64,000 nt of DNA from UBA1181 sp045226255 (GTDB lineage: Bacteria > Bacteroidota > Bacteroidia > Bacteroidales > Paludibacteraceae), in NCBI GenBank assembly GCA_045226255.1, contig JBGVCG010000035.1, positions 35,057 through 99,056 on the forward strand, in the 5' to 3' direction. Each line of letters starts with the position of its first letter. The stretch's first letter is position 1. Below the pieces are notes generated by a model that made no database searches, was not told the origin of the DNA, and saw only the letters and a list, made by a program, of their open reading frames with translations. This document shows, in pieces, positions 1-10,258 of the stretch. A program made the translations under genes and the position numbers.

Positions 1-1409
1 TCCTCGTTGAAAGAAAAGTTCTGGGTGTCAACCCACTCCACAGGCTCCTCGAAGTCCAAGATGCCACGGCAACGCACACACTCCGCAGCTTTGAGCTTCC
101 CATCATAGAACCACTCGGAAGAGAACTGCATAATGCGCTCATTCATCCTATACTGCACATCCAACAAGGATACCACATTAGGTTTAGTCTCAACGACCTT
201 CTCCATCAACGTGTGGGACAACCCCGCGCGCTCCGCCTCGAAGCATTTAATCGTAGGAGGCAACTGCTTATGGTCGCCTGCAAAGATGACCCGATGAGCT
301 TTACAGATAGGAATCCAGCAAGCCGCCTCAATGGCCTGCGCCGCCTCATCAATGAAGAGGGACTGGAAAGTCCGTCCGTAGAGCAACTGGTTCGCGGCAC
401 CTACCAACGTGCAAGCCACCACGCGCGCATTGGCGAAGAGACTTTCACGGATCTCATACTCCAACGATTCCGCCTTCTCCTTCACGGCCAATGCTTTGTC
501 TCGATTCGTGCGATAGAGTTCACGGACCGTCTTCCGCATCCCCCATAAAGTATCATACTGAGGGTGCGCCTCAAACATCCGTTCAAATGTATAGGAGAGC
601 ATTTTGTCATCCACTCGGCTAGGATTGCCGATGCGCAGGACATTCACGCCTCGGTCAACCAACTGCTCAGAGATCCAATCGACCGCCATGTTGCTCTGCG
701 CACAAACCAGCACTTGGCTTTCCCGTCGAAGCGTCTCGCAGATCGCCTCAACCAATGTAGTCGTCTTGCCCGTACCCGGAGGACCATGTACAATCGCCAC
801 ATCCTTCGCCATCAAAATCTTATTGACGGCCTCCTCCTGCGAGGCATTCAACCAAGGGAACCGTAGAGGAGAAAACGAAAGGGTTCCGGCTGGTCTGTCA
901 CCTATCAGCGTCTCACGAAGATCACACAACCGACCATTCTTCGCATTCACCACCCTATCAAGGGCGTCGAACATGGCACGGTAACTACTCTCGTCAAAGC
1001 TAAGCTGGACACCCAACCGTTCAGAGGTCTCCAACACCGACAAGCTGTCACGGCTCGGCAGCACCAACACCAAGGAGTTCTCGGAAGAGAAACTCACCTG
1101 GGAGGCAATCTTTATCGTACGGATTTCATGGTTCATACTAACTGTGAAGAACTCCACAGCCTTACCATACTCGAAATGGTCGTCCCCCTCGTCGGAAGCC
1201 CCACCAGAGACCTCCACGACAAATTGGTTCAGCGAATTGTAATATGAACGTCCCACAGAGATAGGGAACCTGCAGTTACCCGCCGCCACCTTCTTCTCGA
1301 CAGAGACAAGGTTAGATTGTGTGGCAAAACTCTTCTTGTCAAATTCATATTCCCGCATCAGCAGGTCATGATGTTTCAAGAGGGATAATACCGAAGTGTT
1401 AGCGGACAT
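1..1409 (-). CDS. UPF1/IGHMBP2-like superfamily 1 DNA/RNA helicase, 3' end beyond the window
   Basis: The reverse strand stays open from an ATG at 1409 to the window edge, giving 469 codons without the C-terminal part. The first ~180 residues resemble the OB-like N-terminal region of IGHMBP2/SMUBP2-type helicases. Around residue 209 comes a Walker A motif, GPPGTGKTT, followed by QSNMAVD (motif Ia), then LFIDEAAQA near residue 350 (Walker B, DEAA-box) and AGDHKQLPPT near 376-384 (motif III). Proteins of this family unwind nucleic acid 5' to 3' using ATP. Bacterial members are common in Bacteroidota but poorly characterised, so whether this one acts on DNA or RNA is unknown. The remaining helicase motifs (IV-VI) should lie to the left of base 1. 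A terminator-like hairpin separates it from the adhesin gene upstream, so it is probably its own transcription unit. Confidence 0.88.
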   Translation of the reverse strand, partial: MSANTSVLSLLKHHDLLMREYEFDKKSFATQSNLVSVEKKVAAGNCRFPISVGRSYYNSLNQFVVEVSGGASDEGDDHFEYGKAVEFFTVSMNHEIRTIKIASQVSFSSENSLVLVLPSRDSLSVLETSERLGVQLSFDESSYRAMFDALDRVVNAKNGRLCDLRETLIGDRPAGTLSFSPLRFPWLNASQEEAVNKILMAKDVAIVHGPPGTGKTTTLVEAICETLRRESQVLVCAQSNMAVDWISEQLVDRGVNVLRIGNPSRVDDKMLSYTFERMFEAHPQYDTLWGMRKTVRELYRTNRDKALAVKEKAESLEYEIRESLFANARVVACTLVGAANQLLYGRTFQSLFIDEAAQAIEAACWIPICKAHRVIFAGDHKQLPPTIKCFEAERAGLSHTLMEKVVETKPNVVSLLDVQYRMNERIMQFSSEWFYDGKLKAAECVRCRGILDFEEPVEWVDTQNFSFNE

Positions 1410-1423
1410 GGAAGAAAAGGAAC

Positions 1424-1456
1424 TAAAAAAAGAAGACCGCTTTGAAGGCGGTCTTC
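1424..1456 (-). terminator. Rho-independent terminator of the large adhesin gene
   Basis: A 9-bp perfect stem (1432-1440 with 1448-1456, loop of 7) is followed on the minus strand by a T-rich run (A-run at 1424-1431 on the plus strand). It lies 20 bases after the adhesin stop and just before the helicase start. Confidence 0.85.
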
Positions 1457-1475
1457 CAATGATTATCTGTAAAAA

Positions 1476-4400
1476 TTATTGTCGGAAATAAACGACCTCT
1501 ATGGTACCGTTGAATCTGACACCGTTAATCACCGCGTCGTAGAAGAAGACACCTGGATCAACCATTCTACCATTGTAATCGGTACCATCCCAACCATTCA
1601 TACCCTCGAAGATCTTTTGTCCGTATCGGTCAAATATAACAACCTGTCTTCTCTCCAAGAACACATCATTGAATCCATCCTTGATATACGGAGTGAAGGC
1701 CGTCGGAACACGAGTTAAGACATCAATGTTGTACAAGTTGGAAGGAACCGCAGGACAAACCCCATCACCCACCAACACGTAATACTTAGACGAGTCGGCC
1801 GGGTAGAACGGATAGTAAGAATGAAGTTCCTCATAATCCCTATACAAGATAGAATCACGCAATTCCTCGCTCAACTCAGCCAGCAGATTGCCATCCTTAT
1901 CGAAACCAGACATGTCACCATCGAAGCCATTCTTAACCTTGTACCAAGAGTAGAAGACAGGTTTGAAATGGTGAGTATTGACAGACAAGACAACCTCATC
2001 GCCGATGTAGCAACGTCTAACTCCAAACGGATCCGTCGTCAAAACCAACGAGTCACGGACAAAACGTTCATGCATGACAAGCAAAATGCTATCACGTCTG
2101 AAGACCTTGTAATCGCGCCAAGCATTAAGATTCTCAACAGAGCCACCCACAAGGCGCAAACTATCTTCCAGAGTGAAGATACCATCCTCGCAAGGAGTGA
2201 AGAGGCTATTATAACTTGTCGTACGTCCGCAGGCATTCTCCGCGAAATAATAAGCAGGCACCTCAGGTTTCGTATATGGAACAGGGCTGTTCGGAACATA
2301 ATCCGCAGTATCCACGATCCAACCCACCTTAGTGATTGGGGTACCCATAGGCTCAACACAAACAGCCGAGATGCTATCCATCAACTTCAAGTTAAGAGAA
2401 TCATCCTCGCAAATAGGTATATCACGGGAAATCATATTGATCCTCGGCTTCTCGTTGATTTTCAAGTAAGAGTAAGCTGTATCGGCGCACTGTGTCGTCG
2501 TATCCATAACAACGAAGACATATTTGCCAGACTGGGAATACCTGTTGAGGTGAGTCCTCTTTGCGCGAAGAGCCTCATACGCAGGCTTGTTATCCGTATA
2601 GAAACGATCGTAGTATGTAGCCTTGTTATCACTGAACAAGATAGTCGAAGGAGAAATGCTATCCTTGTAACAATCATACACGAACGTACTTGGGATTGAA
2701 CGAATCTTACCCGCAGTCTCTATCAACACATATCCAGTAGCGAAACGGGCATCCTGAGACCACAAATCGATATATGAAGAATCATTATCCGAGCATATTG
2801 TAAGATCCTTAGCATCCAAAGAAACGACATTCTTCGGCTGCATAACACGGGCAAACATCTTCAAACTATCCCTGTTTCCGCACTTGTCTGCCGAGTAAAT
2901 CCACACCTCTGTGTCTTCCGTAATCACAACACCAGGAGCAGGAACTTGCCAAATGTCGATATCATCCGTCTCCGTACACTCATCTTGAACATAATTCTTG
3001 AAGTTCGTATACAAAGGAGGAACAGTCATTGTACACTTCTTAATGTTCGAAGCAAGCACCGTATCCTTGAAGTTTTCTGGCAAAACAAACTTAGGAGCGA
3101 CGGAATCCACAACAAGAACCACCTGAACTAAAGGAGCACTTTCATTGCCACACTTATCCTTGGCCACCCAAGTACGCCAGATTGTATAGTTGTTGTATGC
3201 ACAATCATGGACGTCATTAGAGCGGTTCTTCTGTATAGACTTTACAATCTCAATTTCTTCTTTTTCTGAACAGTTATCTGAGACATTGATTGTAACATCC
3301 TCCTGCCCGAGTGCGATGTCTATCAACGAATCCTGGTCACATGCGATCTTAATGGTATCCAACTTAGTATGGATAACCGGAGGAGTGACATCCTTGATAG
3401 AGAACGTTTGAGAACAAGACGTTTCCTGATCTCTGATATCTGAGACGAAATAAGTACGTACCAAGTTATAATCGCACGGAGCCTTTCCTTGTTCAGTTTC
3501 CTCATAACGGAACGAACCCTCCTTATACTTCTTTATTTCCGAGATCTTACCACCTGCGGCCAAGAAATCTTCGAACGAAGCATAAGGTGTCGGGATTTCC
3601 CCATAGCACTCATAAGCAATATCACCCTCAACTGGACAGTCGATAGTAATTGGCACCATGTCTATGATGTTAACGACCTGTTCACAAGTAACAGAATCAC
3701 CAAAGACATAACGGAACTTCCAATATACCGAAGTTTGGCCAATCTGATAATCGGCGGTGCTATCCAATCCGTCCGAACGAGAGAATTCTATCGTTGCGGC
3801 ATGGCAATTATCGATGGTAATCTCAGGCTTCTTAAGACCTCTTAACTTCACCTCTTCCGCCGTTGCGTAGAACTTCTCCATCAATTCCAGACTTATAGTA
3901 TCCTCCAACGTGGAGCAATCGAACAGTTTGGTCGTCAGATTCACGTTCATTTCGCAGGAATCCTTCATGATTCCCCTCTTGTCTATGAAAATCCACTTAA
4001 TATTGGTTACACCAAGCGGGAAGTCCTGGGAATTCCAAACAATAGGGTTACCATTCTCATCCACCAAAAGTTCTCCATTGTAACGACGCTCGATGATAGG
4101 CACAATGGTATCATTATCGCACAAATCGAACGCAGTCGGTGGGGTGATACGATTCATAAGGGTATCCGCATTCATGGAACACTTACCCTCCTCCAACTCT
4201 ATCCTAAAGGTAGTGTCAGGAACACAATTCGTCAACTCTAAAGCGACGGAATCGATCACGTCCATGTATGCCATACAAGAATCCTGGTTTCCTGCCTTAT
4301 CCGTGAAGAGCCATACGAACTTATGCACCTCAGTCGGGAACATTGCGCTACGCACCTCATCTCCGCGGTATACGATAACCGAGCTATCCTTCTGTTTAAC

Positions 4401-7400
4401 GTAAGCGATCAATTCAGGGTATATCGTGCCGTCGCAGGCATCCTCTACCGAAAGCTCCGGCAAATGGAGAGAATCATATGGTATCATACACTCTTTCGCA
4501 TAAACCGACATCTCCGGATCCTTACATACCGAATCCAAAATCGGAGGAGTGAGATCCACCACATGCAGCGGAGTGACACAAGTATCCAAATCGCCCTTAC
4601 CATTCTCGAAATAGAAAATCAACTTATGATAACCAAGCGGGAACGAATCTGACATGCAAGAAGGAAGCACCTCAGGTTGCGTCACCTTCAACGGCATTCG
4701 TTCGATAGAATCCTCGGCACATACGGTCTCATACTGTCCGTTACGATGCTGAACCCTCTTTACAGGGACTGAATCCTTCGATGTATATGGAATATTACAT
4801 GAGATTTCCACTGTTGATCCCGTAGAAGAGAATGTGCTGTCCAAATGAAGAATACGAACCACCTTGAACGGATAGATTATCGTATCATAATCCCTAGACA
4901 AAGTGGTACTGATGCCCAAGTTCTCATAATCGTACGGTGTACCAGAGCATGCATCATAAGTATACTTCGTCTCACAGAAATACTGCACTTTACCGTAAGC
5001 GATATTTTCATGACTGAACGGAGACGGAGCCATACAATTCTTTGGATCAACAGGAACAGCAGAATCAATCGCCGTACAAACGATATCAACTGGAGGATTA
5101 GACGAGATAACCACATTCTGGGAACAGAATACCGTATCATATTTCTGTGCGTCAAAATCAAAGACATCACTCGTGAACTCATAATAAACGGTGGTAATAC
5201 CAATTGGGAAGCGATGCTTCAGGAACTGCTCCTCGGTAAGGATGGAATCAACCGCATAAGCGACCGAATCACCATTGTCATCCACACACTTTCCTGTAAA
5301 TTTAATCGTAAGCTTAACATTTCCGCAATACTTCGGATTAAACTGAGGGACTGTCAAAAGACCAGCCAACTTATAATCCGTGTCTGGATTAACTGTGGAC
5401 TGCGCCTGTGCGGAAGCATATTTATATTCACGATATGGATTTTTGTTCACTATACTTCTTAAAGGATTCTGCAAGCTATCGCAATTGAACATCTTCTCTT
5501 TTTCCTCTACGTTCACCCTACTATGGCAATACATGGCATTACCTGCAGGATCCGCGAACCTCCAAAGAATGAACGTGGTACCCACCTCGTAATCATCCTC
5601 CAACTTCTTATCCATGGAGTAGTTTGATGGATTTATACCAGGGTCCGCCATGCCGTCCTTCATCACCTGAGAACGTCCAGCATACACACCCTTCACCATA
5701 ATAATGGTATCCTTAAACGTGGTATCTCGCAGAATAGGAATCTCTATATTCAAGTTCTTGCCAGGACTAGCCACGCAACCGTCTTCCGCAGACACCGAAA
5801 CCGTATAGTCCTTTATCAACGAACAATCAACCTTCACAGTGTCCACATCCTTCACAACCAGTTGATAGGAGCAAGTAGCCGATTTGTCACAGCCGTCCGT
5901 CACCGTAATCTCCACATTTCCCTTACCAGAGAATAACGTCAGAGCGGTCGCCGGTAAATTTTCCAGCTCTTTCCTATGCAACGTATAGATCGAGTCGAAA
6001 CTATGGGTGCTATCGTCCGCCATATAGTTCAATTTCACGTGCACAGCCGGATCATCGTCACAACTGGTCTCGAATTTAGGAATCGGCAAGAAAATCGTGG
6101 TATCCAACTGTCCGCTACGCAACGTGTATTCGGATGGTTGCGACAACACACCACAATCAACGGTCGGAGCATGTGTGGCTTTCATCGTGAACTCATCATT
6201 GATAGTTGCCCTACATTTGCCATTCACCACTTCCAATGAAACAGGGAACGTTCCGCCGACCATATTACACAAAGCCTGCTTATCATAACCGTCAATATGG
6301 ATGACGCTATCGTTCGTCATTGTGGCGCCCGTGAAATTCCACGTGTAGCCAGACACTTTCTGATAACCATTCAGTAAGATAGTATCCGAAGATGTAGCCG
6401 CACATATCGTATCCTCGCCACGTTTCGTGGTGAAATTCAAGCCTGAAACATCCGGCTGATCATAAATCCACACATCGAAAGTATCAGAACCGACAGGAGT
6501 ATGCGCAGTGTCACCTGTTACGCCATCCACCACATACGTATAAAGATGCAACTTATACGGTTTGTCCGGTGTATATGACCCACTCAACATGGCATTCTCC
6601 GCAATACGCACATCCGCAGAATCTCCATTCGGATACGAATGGAGGGATACCTTTGTCGTACTCTCTGGCAATCCTTCAGGGGATTCTAAGGCCCAAGAAA
6701 GCATATAATCATCGCCGTTCTCCTTAATCCAACTAATTTTGGACAAATCTGCCGGCTCAAAATGCTGGGAATGTGGATAAGTGACTATACATGCATTGTC
6801 ACCCTTAATTCCAGGACCAGGTCCTTCACAAACCCTTCCTCCCAACGCGAAGTTAATGGTGGTTTTTCCGTCTGACACAGAATAATAGAACACACCCTTA
6901 TCTTTCATCAGAATATTCGCACGTTCCTTTTGGCCATACCTATCGAGGTCATAAGTAACCTCTCCTTCGGAAAAATTGATTTCAGTTGTGTAGGTTGCAT
7001 CACTATACTTTTTCCATACGTATTGAGCCTTATGAGGGAATCCCGCCGCATTGACAACAACAACTTCGTCCAGACACGCAATACGAGGTGTTAGGCAAAC
7101 GCCTTCCGCCTCCGCACTAATATAGTCAATAGCCAACGTCGCACAAGTCGGGAACTGTTCAAAGAATGGTTTAAACGTATAATACTGTAAATCATTTTGA
7201 ACAAATGGGAGATAACCATAATACGTCATCTCGAAACGGAAAACATTCAATTGATTTGGGTCAACATTCCGGTTGATAATGTCACCAAAAATAAATCTTG
7301 TGGCATCGTTTCCTGCCTGAATGGTTCTATCCTCCAATACACGATTGGTTTGGTCATCAAAAATTGTGATATCCATCAGGTCAGTCGTTTGCATACCATG

Positions 7401-8198
7401 ACCTGTACGAGCAATCATTTTTCCCTGACTATCAAATGTACACGGCACTCCTTGTGGAATAATCAAGTAAAACCGCATGGTGAAACGGTAATTATGTCCC
7501 TGGAATTTGTTTTTCGGGAAGGATATAGTGAAGAATTCACTATTCACGTTTTGTTGGACATAAAAATTATTGTTCGGATTAACGCCAAGAGAATCATCTA
7601 TATAAAGAGGAATACCAAGTTCCGCTTGGTTCATAATCCTACCATTTTTACCTTGGAATAAGATTCCCTGCTCCGTGAAATACTCCTCCAAACATCCAGG
7701 AGGGACACTGCCCCAATTCACAGACCCAGCCCCACAACCATACTGATAATTGAAATCCGTACCTCCAAAATAATCGCCTGTGGTCGTTTGATGGCAATCC
7801 TTCACGTTACAAGACTCTTTAAGCTTGATCTCTTTCTTATACTCTTTCGAGAAGGTGACATTTTCGTTTTTCGCCTCCGCAATAACACGAACAATCATAT
7901 CACTCTCACCCATCGAAAACGCATTGGACGGGACATACAACGTTCCTTGCCTCTTCCACGTGTTTCCATTGTCATAGGAAATAGACCACTCATAAGTGTA
8001 GCTCAGAGTGTCATACTGCTTCACACCCATGACCTCGAACGCAATCGGGTCCTTAGGACAAGCCTCAGACGCACCAAAAGAGGTGAAGCCTGACTCCTTG
8101 AACGGATCATCCACCTGCGCCGACACGCCCAACGAAGACAAAAGGGCACAAAGTAGAAAAGCTAACTTTTTCAACCCGCTAAAATTATTTGAGTTCAT
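1476..8198 (-). CDS. Giant secreted HYR-like repeat protein with type B T9SS sorting domain
   Basis: About 2240 residues. Two in-frame starts exist: ATG at 8222 and ATG at 8198. The second gives a normal signal peptide (MNSNNFSGLKKLAF..., cleavage after GVSAQ) and is preferred. The N-terminal ~470 residues are an unassigned exported region with paired cysteines. From about residue 700 to 1750 runs a chain of ~90-110-residue modules with a recurring pattern: 'V.D...P.' at the start, a Cys, and 'PLG.t.v.W.f.D..Gn...C' near the end. This resembles HYR (hyalin repeat) immunoglobulin-like domains. The last ~75 residues (VPTAFTPYIKDGFNDVF, VFDRYG-like VIFDRYGQKIFEG, NGWDGTDYNG, PGVFFYDA) are the gliding-motility/T9SS type B C-terminal sorting domain. 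The protein should be exported by Sec, moved across the outer membrane by the type IX system and stay on the cell surface. An adhesive or structural role is inferred; no catalytic domain was recognised. Confidence 0.9.
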   Translation of the reverse strand: MNSNNFSGLKKLAFLLCALLSSLGVSAQVDDPFKESGFTSFGASEACPKDPIAFEVMGVKQYDTLSYTYEWSISYDNGNTWKRQGTLYVPSNAFSMGESDMIVRVIAEAKNENVTFSKEYKKEIKLKESCNVKDCHQTTTGDYFGGTDFNYQYGCGAGSVNWGSVPPGCLEEYFTEQGILFQGKNGRIMNQAELGIPLYIDDSLGVNPNNNFYVQQNVNSEFFTISFPKNKFQGHNYRFTMRFYLIIPQGVPCTFDSQGKMIARTGHGMQTTDLMDITIFDDQTNRVLEDRTIQAGNDATRFIFGDIINRNVDPNQLNVFRFEMTYYGYLPFVQNDLQYYTFKPFFEQFPTCATLAIDYISAEAEGVCLTPRIACLDEVVVVNAAGFPHKAQYVWKKYSDATYTTEINFSEGEVTYDLDRYGQKERANILMKDKGVFYYSVSDGKTTINFALGGRVCEGPGPGIKGDNACIVTYPHSQHFEPADLSKISWIKENGDDYMLSWALESPEGLPESTTKVSLHSYPNGDSADVRIAENAMLSGSYTPDKPYKLHLYTYVVDGVTGDTAHTPVGSDTFDVWIYDQPDVSGLNFTTKRGEDTICAATSSDTILLNGYQKVSGYTWNFTGATMTNDSVIHIDGYDKQALCNMVGGTFPVSLEVVNGKCRATINDEFTMKATHAPTVDCGVLSQPSEYTLRSGQLDTTIFLPIPKFETSCDDDPAVHVKLNYMADDSTHSFDSIYTLHRKELENLPATALTLFSGKGNVEITVTDGCDKSATCSYQLVVKDVDTVKVDCSLIKDYTVSVSAEDGCVASPGKNLNIEIPILRDTTFKDTIIMVKGVYAGRSQVMKDGMADPGINPSNYSMDKKLEDDYEVGTTFILWRFADPAGNAMYCHSRVNVEEKEKMFNCDSLQNPLRSIVNKNPYREYKYASAQAQSTVNPDTDYKLAGLLTVPQFNPKYCGNVKLTIKFTGKCVDDNGDSVAYAVDSILTEEQFLKHRFPIGITTVYYEFTSDVFDFDAQKYDTVFCSQNVVISSNPPVDIVCTAIDSAVPVDPKNCMAPSPFSHENIAYGKVQYFCETKYTYDACSGTPYDYENLGISTTLSRDYDTIIYPFKVVRILHLDSTFSSTGSTVEISCNIPYTSKDSVPVKRVQHRNGQYETVCAEDSIERMPLKVTQPEVLPSCMSDSFPLGYHKLIFYFENGKGDLDTCVTPLHVVDLTPPILDSVCKDPEMSVYAKECMIPYDSLHLPELSVEDACDGTIYPELIAYVKQKDSSVIVYRGDEVRSAMFPTEVHKFVWLFTDKAGNQDSCMAYMDVIDSVALELTNCVPDTTFRIELEEGKCSMNADTLMNRITPPTAFDLCDNDTIVPIIERRYNGELLVDENGNPIVWNSQDFPLGVTNIKWIFIDKRGIMKDSCEMNVNLTTKLFDCSTLEDTISLELMEKFYATAEEVKLRGLKKPEITIDNCHAATIEFSRSDGLDSTADYQIGQTSVYWKFRYVFGDSVTCEQVVNIIDMVPITIDCPVEGDIAYECYGEIPTPYASFEDFLAAGGKISEIKKYKEGSFRYEETEQGKAPCDYNLVRTYFVSDIRDQETSCSQTFSIKDVTPPVIHTKLDTIKIACDQDSLIDIALGQEDVTINVSDNCSEKEEIEIVKSIQKNRSNDVHDCAYNNYTIWRTWVAKDKCGNESAPLVQVVLVVDSVAPKFVLPENFKDTVLASNIKKCTMTVPPLYTNFKNYVQDECTETDDIDIWQVPAPGVVITEDTEVWIYSADKCGNRDSLKMFARVMQPKNVVSLDAKDLTICSDNDSSYIDLWSQDARFATGYVLIETAGKIRSIPSTFVYDCYKDSISPSTILFSDNKATYYDRFYTDNKPAYEALRAKRTHLNRYSQSGKYVFVVMDTTTQCADTAYSYLKINEKPRINMISRDIPICEDDSLNLKLMDSISAVCVEPMGTPITKVGWIVDTADYVPNSPVPYTKPEVPAYYFAENACGRTTSYNSLFTPCEDGIFTLEDSLRLVGGSVENLNAWRDYKVFRRDSILLVMHERFVRDSLVLTTDPFGVRRCYIGDEVVLSVNTHHFKPVFYSWYKVKNGFDGDMSGFDKDGNLLAELSEELRDSILYRDYEELHSYYPFYPADSSKYYVLVGDGVCPAVPSNLYNIDVLTRVPTAFTPYIKDGFNDVFLERRQVVIFDRYGQKIFEGMNGWDGTDYNGRMVDPGVFFYDAVINGVRFNGTIEVVYFRQ

Positions 8199-8222
8199 TG
8201 TATTACAATTAAAATTACCCAT

Positions 8223-8612
8223 TACAAGATCAATTTCTATTAGACAAAAAATAGTTCACGATATTATATTTATATTATTCCGTCATATCTTTCAATTTAT
8301 TTCTTTATGCTAAACACAAGTGTTTTGTTCTAAAATATCATTATATGTTTTCGCCACACCACCATTCACCAAGAAACATATTCAATACTATACAACAATT
8401 CTCTTCTTTTTTAACACATACAAACAAATCTGAAATCTCATACAACTAAGCATGGATACTCAAACTCTATAATCGCAACAAAATTAAACTAAATTTTTCT
8501 ATTTGTAAATAAATCCTAAAAAAATAGCGCAAAAAAAGAATATTTTTCGCCCACTAACCCGTAAATGTATGTTCTAGAACACATTAGGAAACATTTTTCG
8601 CAAACAGAAACT
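8223..8612. other. AT-rich intergenic region between glyS and the adhesin gene
   Basis: About 390 bases, strongly AT-rich, with no plausible gene. It holds the presumed promoter of the adhesin: on the minus strand a TATTTTTTG stretch at 8245-8253 is close to the TAnnTTTG form but off by one base. There are two short palindromes: AACACAAGTGTT near 8313-8324 and the perfect 12-mer TGTTCTAGAACA at 8570-8581. Their role is unknown; they could be operators or chance. Confidence 0.4.
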
Positions 8613-8648
8613 AAAAAAACGGGAGGAGAGTCATAACTCTCCCCTCCC
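8613..8648 (-). terminator. Terminator of glyS
   Basis: Strong hairpin 8621-8648 (GGGAGG/CCTCCC arms with an AGAGT/ACTCT extension) followed on the minus strand by a T7 run. It begins 16 bases after the glyS stop. Confidence 0.9.
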
Positions 8649-8663
8649 ATTAATCATTGGACA

Positions 8664-10217
8664 TCAATCCTGCGCCATCATTTTTTTGAAAAGATTGCGC
8701 ATATTGACCGCATCGCCGATGATTTTATGCAAGTCCGCAACCTTCACACGGTCCTGCTTCATCGTATCGCGATAACGCAACGTAACGGTGTCGTCCTCCA
8801 ACGTCTGATGGTCTACCGTCACACAGAACGGAGTACCGATAGCGTCTTGGCGACGATAACGCTTTCCGATGGTGTCTTTCTCCTCGTAAGCGCAACGGTA
8901 ATCGAACTTCAGCTCGTTCATGATCTCCGTGGCCTTCTCTGGGAGTCCTTCCTTCTTCAACAAAGGCAAAACCGCACACTTCACTGGAGCCAATGCCGGT
9001 GGCAACGAAAGGACAACCCTCTTGTCGCCTCCCTCCAACTGCTCCTCCTTGTACGAAGCTGCCATGACGGAGAGGAACATACGGTCCACACCGATGGAAG
9101 TCTCGATTACGTAAGGAATATATGATTTATTCTCCTCAGGATCGAAGTATTCCAACTTCTTTCCGGAGAATTGTCCATGACGAGACAAATCCCAGTTCGT
9201 ACGGGAGTGGATACCCTCCACCTCCTTGAATCCGAAAGGCATGAGGAACTCGATGTCGGTAGCCGCATTGGCATAGTGGGCCAACTTGTCGTGGTCATGG
9301 TAGCGATACTTCTCGTCACCCAAGCCAAGCGCCTTGTGCCACTTAAGGCGGAACGCCTTCCAATGCTTGAACCACTCCATCTCCGTACCCGGCTTGCAGA
9401 AGAACTGCATCTCCATCTGCTCGAACTCACGCATACGGAAGATGAACTGACGAGCCACGATTTCGTTACGGAATGCCTTACCAATCTGGGCGATACCGAA
9501 AGGCACCTTCATTCTACCCGTCTTCTGTACATTCAAGAAATTGGTGAAGATACCTTGGCAAGTCTCCGGACGCAGGTAGATGGACATCGTGTTATCCGCC
9601 GTGGAGCCCACCTCCGTCTTGAACATCAAGTTGAACTGCTTCACGTCCGTCCAGTTCTTCGTACCACTGATCGGGCAAACGATCTCCTCATCGAGGATGA
9701 TCTGCTTCAATTCATCCAAATTATTGTCGTTCAACGCCTTGGAGAAACGCTCGTGAAGAGCGTCACGTTTTTGGATATGCTCCATCACTCTTGGGTTCGT
9801 AGACTTGAACTTCTCCTCGTCGAATGCATCGCCGAATTTCTTGGCAGCCTTCTCGACCTCCTTGTTGATCTTATCATCGTATTTAGCGAGTTGATCCTCG
9901 ATAAGGACATCGGCGCGATAACGTTTCTTGGAGTCACGGTTGTCGATCAACGGATCGTTGAACGCATCCACGTGACCGGAAGCCTTCCATGTGGTAGGTT
10001 CCATGAAAATCGCAGCATCGATTCCGACAATGTTTTGGTGGAGCAACGTCATGCTATCCCACCAATACTTCTTAATGTTGTTCTTCAACTCGACACCATT
10101 CTGGCCATAATCATAGACGGCGGCCAATCCGCCATAAATTTCGCTTGAAGGGAATACAAAACCATACTCCTTACAGTGCGAAACCAACTGTTTAAAAACT
10201 TCTTCCTGTGAAGCCAT
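8664..10217 (-). CDS. glyS: Glycyl-tRNA synthetase, single-chain class II type
   Basis: 517 residues, charging tRNA-Gly with glycine in the cytoplasm. It is the dimeric archaeal/eukaryal-type enzyme (also called GlyQS) and not the alpha2beta2 bacterial type, which is normal for Bacteroidota. The start reads MASQEEVFKQLVSHCKEYGF, then FVFPSSEIYGGLAAVYDYG, the usual N-terminus. Class II motif 2 is seen in GKAFRNEI...RMREFEQME, motif 3 in SIGVDRMFL, and an anticodon-binding domain starts near APVKCAVLPLLKKEG. It lies 41 bases downstream of the cyclophilin gene, with no terminator between, so the two are probably co-transcribed. Confidence 0.97.
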   Translation of the reverse strand: MASQEEVFKQLVSHCKEYGFVFPSSEIYGGLAAVYDYGQNGVELKNNIKKYWWDSMTLLHQNIVGIDAAIFMEPTTWKASGHVDAFNDPLIDNRDSKKRYRADVLIEDQLAKYDDKINKEVEKAAKKFGDAFDEEKFKSTNPRVMEHIQKRDALHERFSKALNDNNLDELKQIILDEEIVCPISGTKNWTDVKQFNLMFKTEVGSTADNTMSIYLRPETCQGIFTNFLNVQKTGRMKVPFGIAQIGKAFRNEIVARQFIFRMREFEQMEMQFFCKPGTEMEWFKHWKAFRLKWHKALGLGDEKYRYHDHDKLAHYANAATDIEFLMPFGFKEVEGIHSRTNWDLSRHGQFSGKKLEYFDPEENKSYIPYVIETSIGVDRMFLSVMAASYKEEQLEGGDKRVVLSLPPALAPVKCAVLPLLKKEGLPEKATEIMNELKFDYRCAYEEKDTIGKRYRRQDAIGTPFCVTVDHQTLEDDTVTLRYRDTMKQDRVKVADLHKIIGDAVNMRNLFKKMMAQD

Positions 10218-10258
10218 TACCTTATATATTATTATAAATTAAAATCTATTTTGAAAAA

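Noticed and set aside
1821..2699. 292-codon plus-strand frame opposite the adhesin
   Set aside because: Shadow of a strongly coding minus-strand gene; no family likeness, no promoter.
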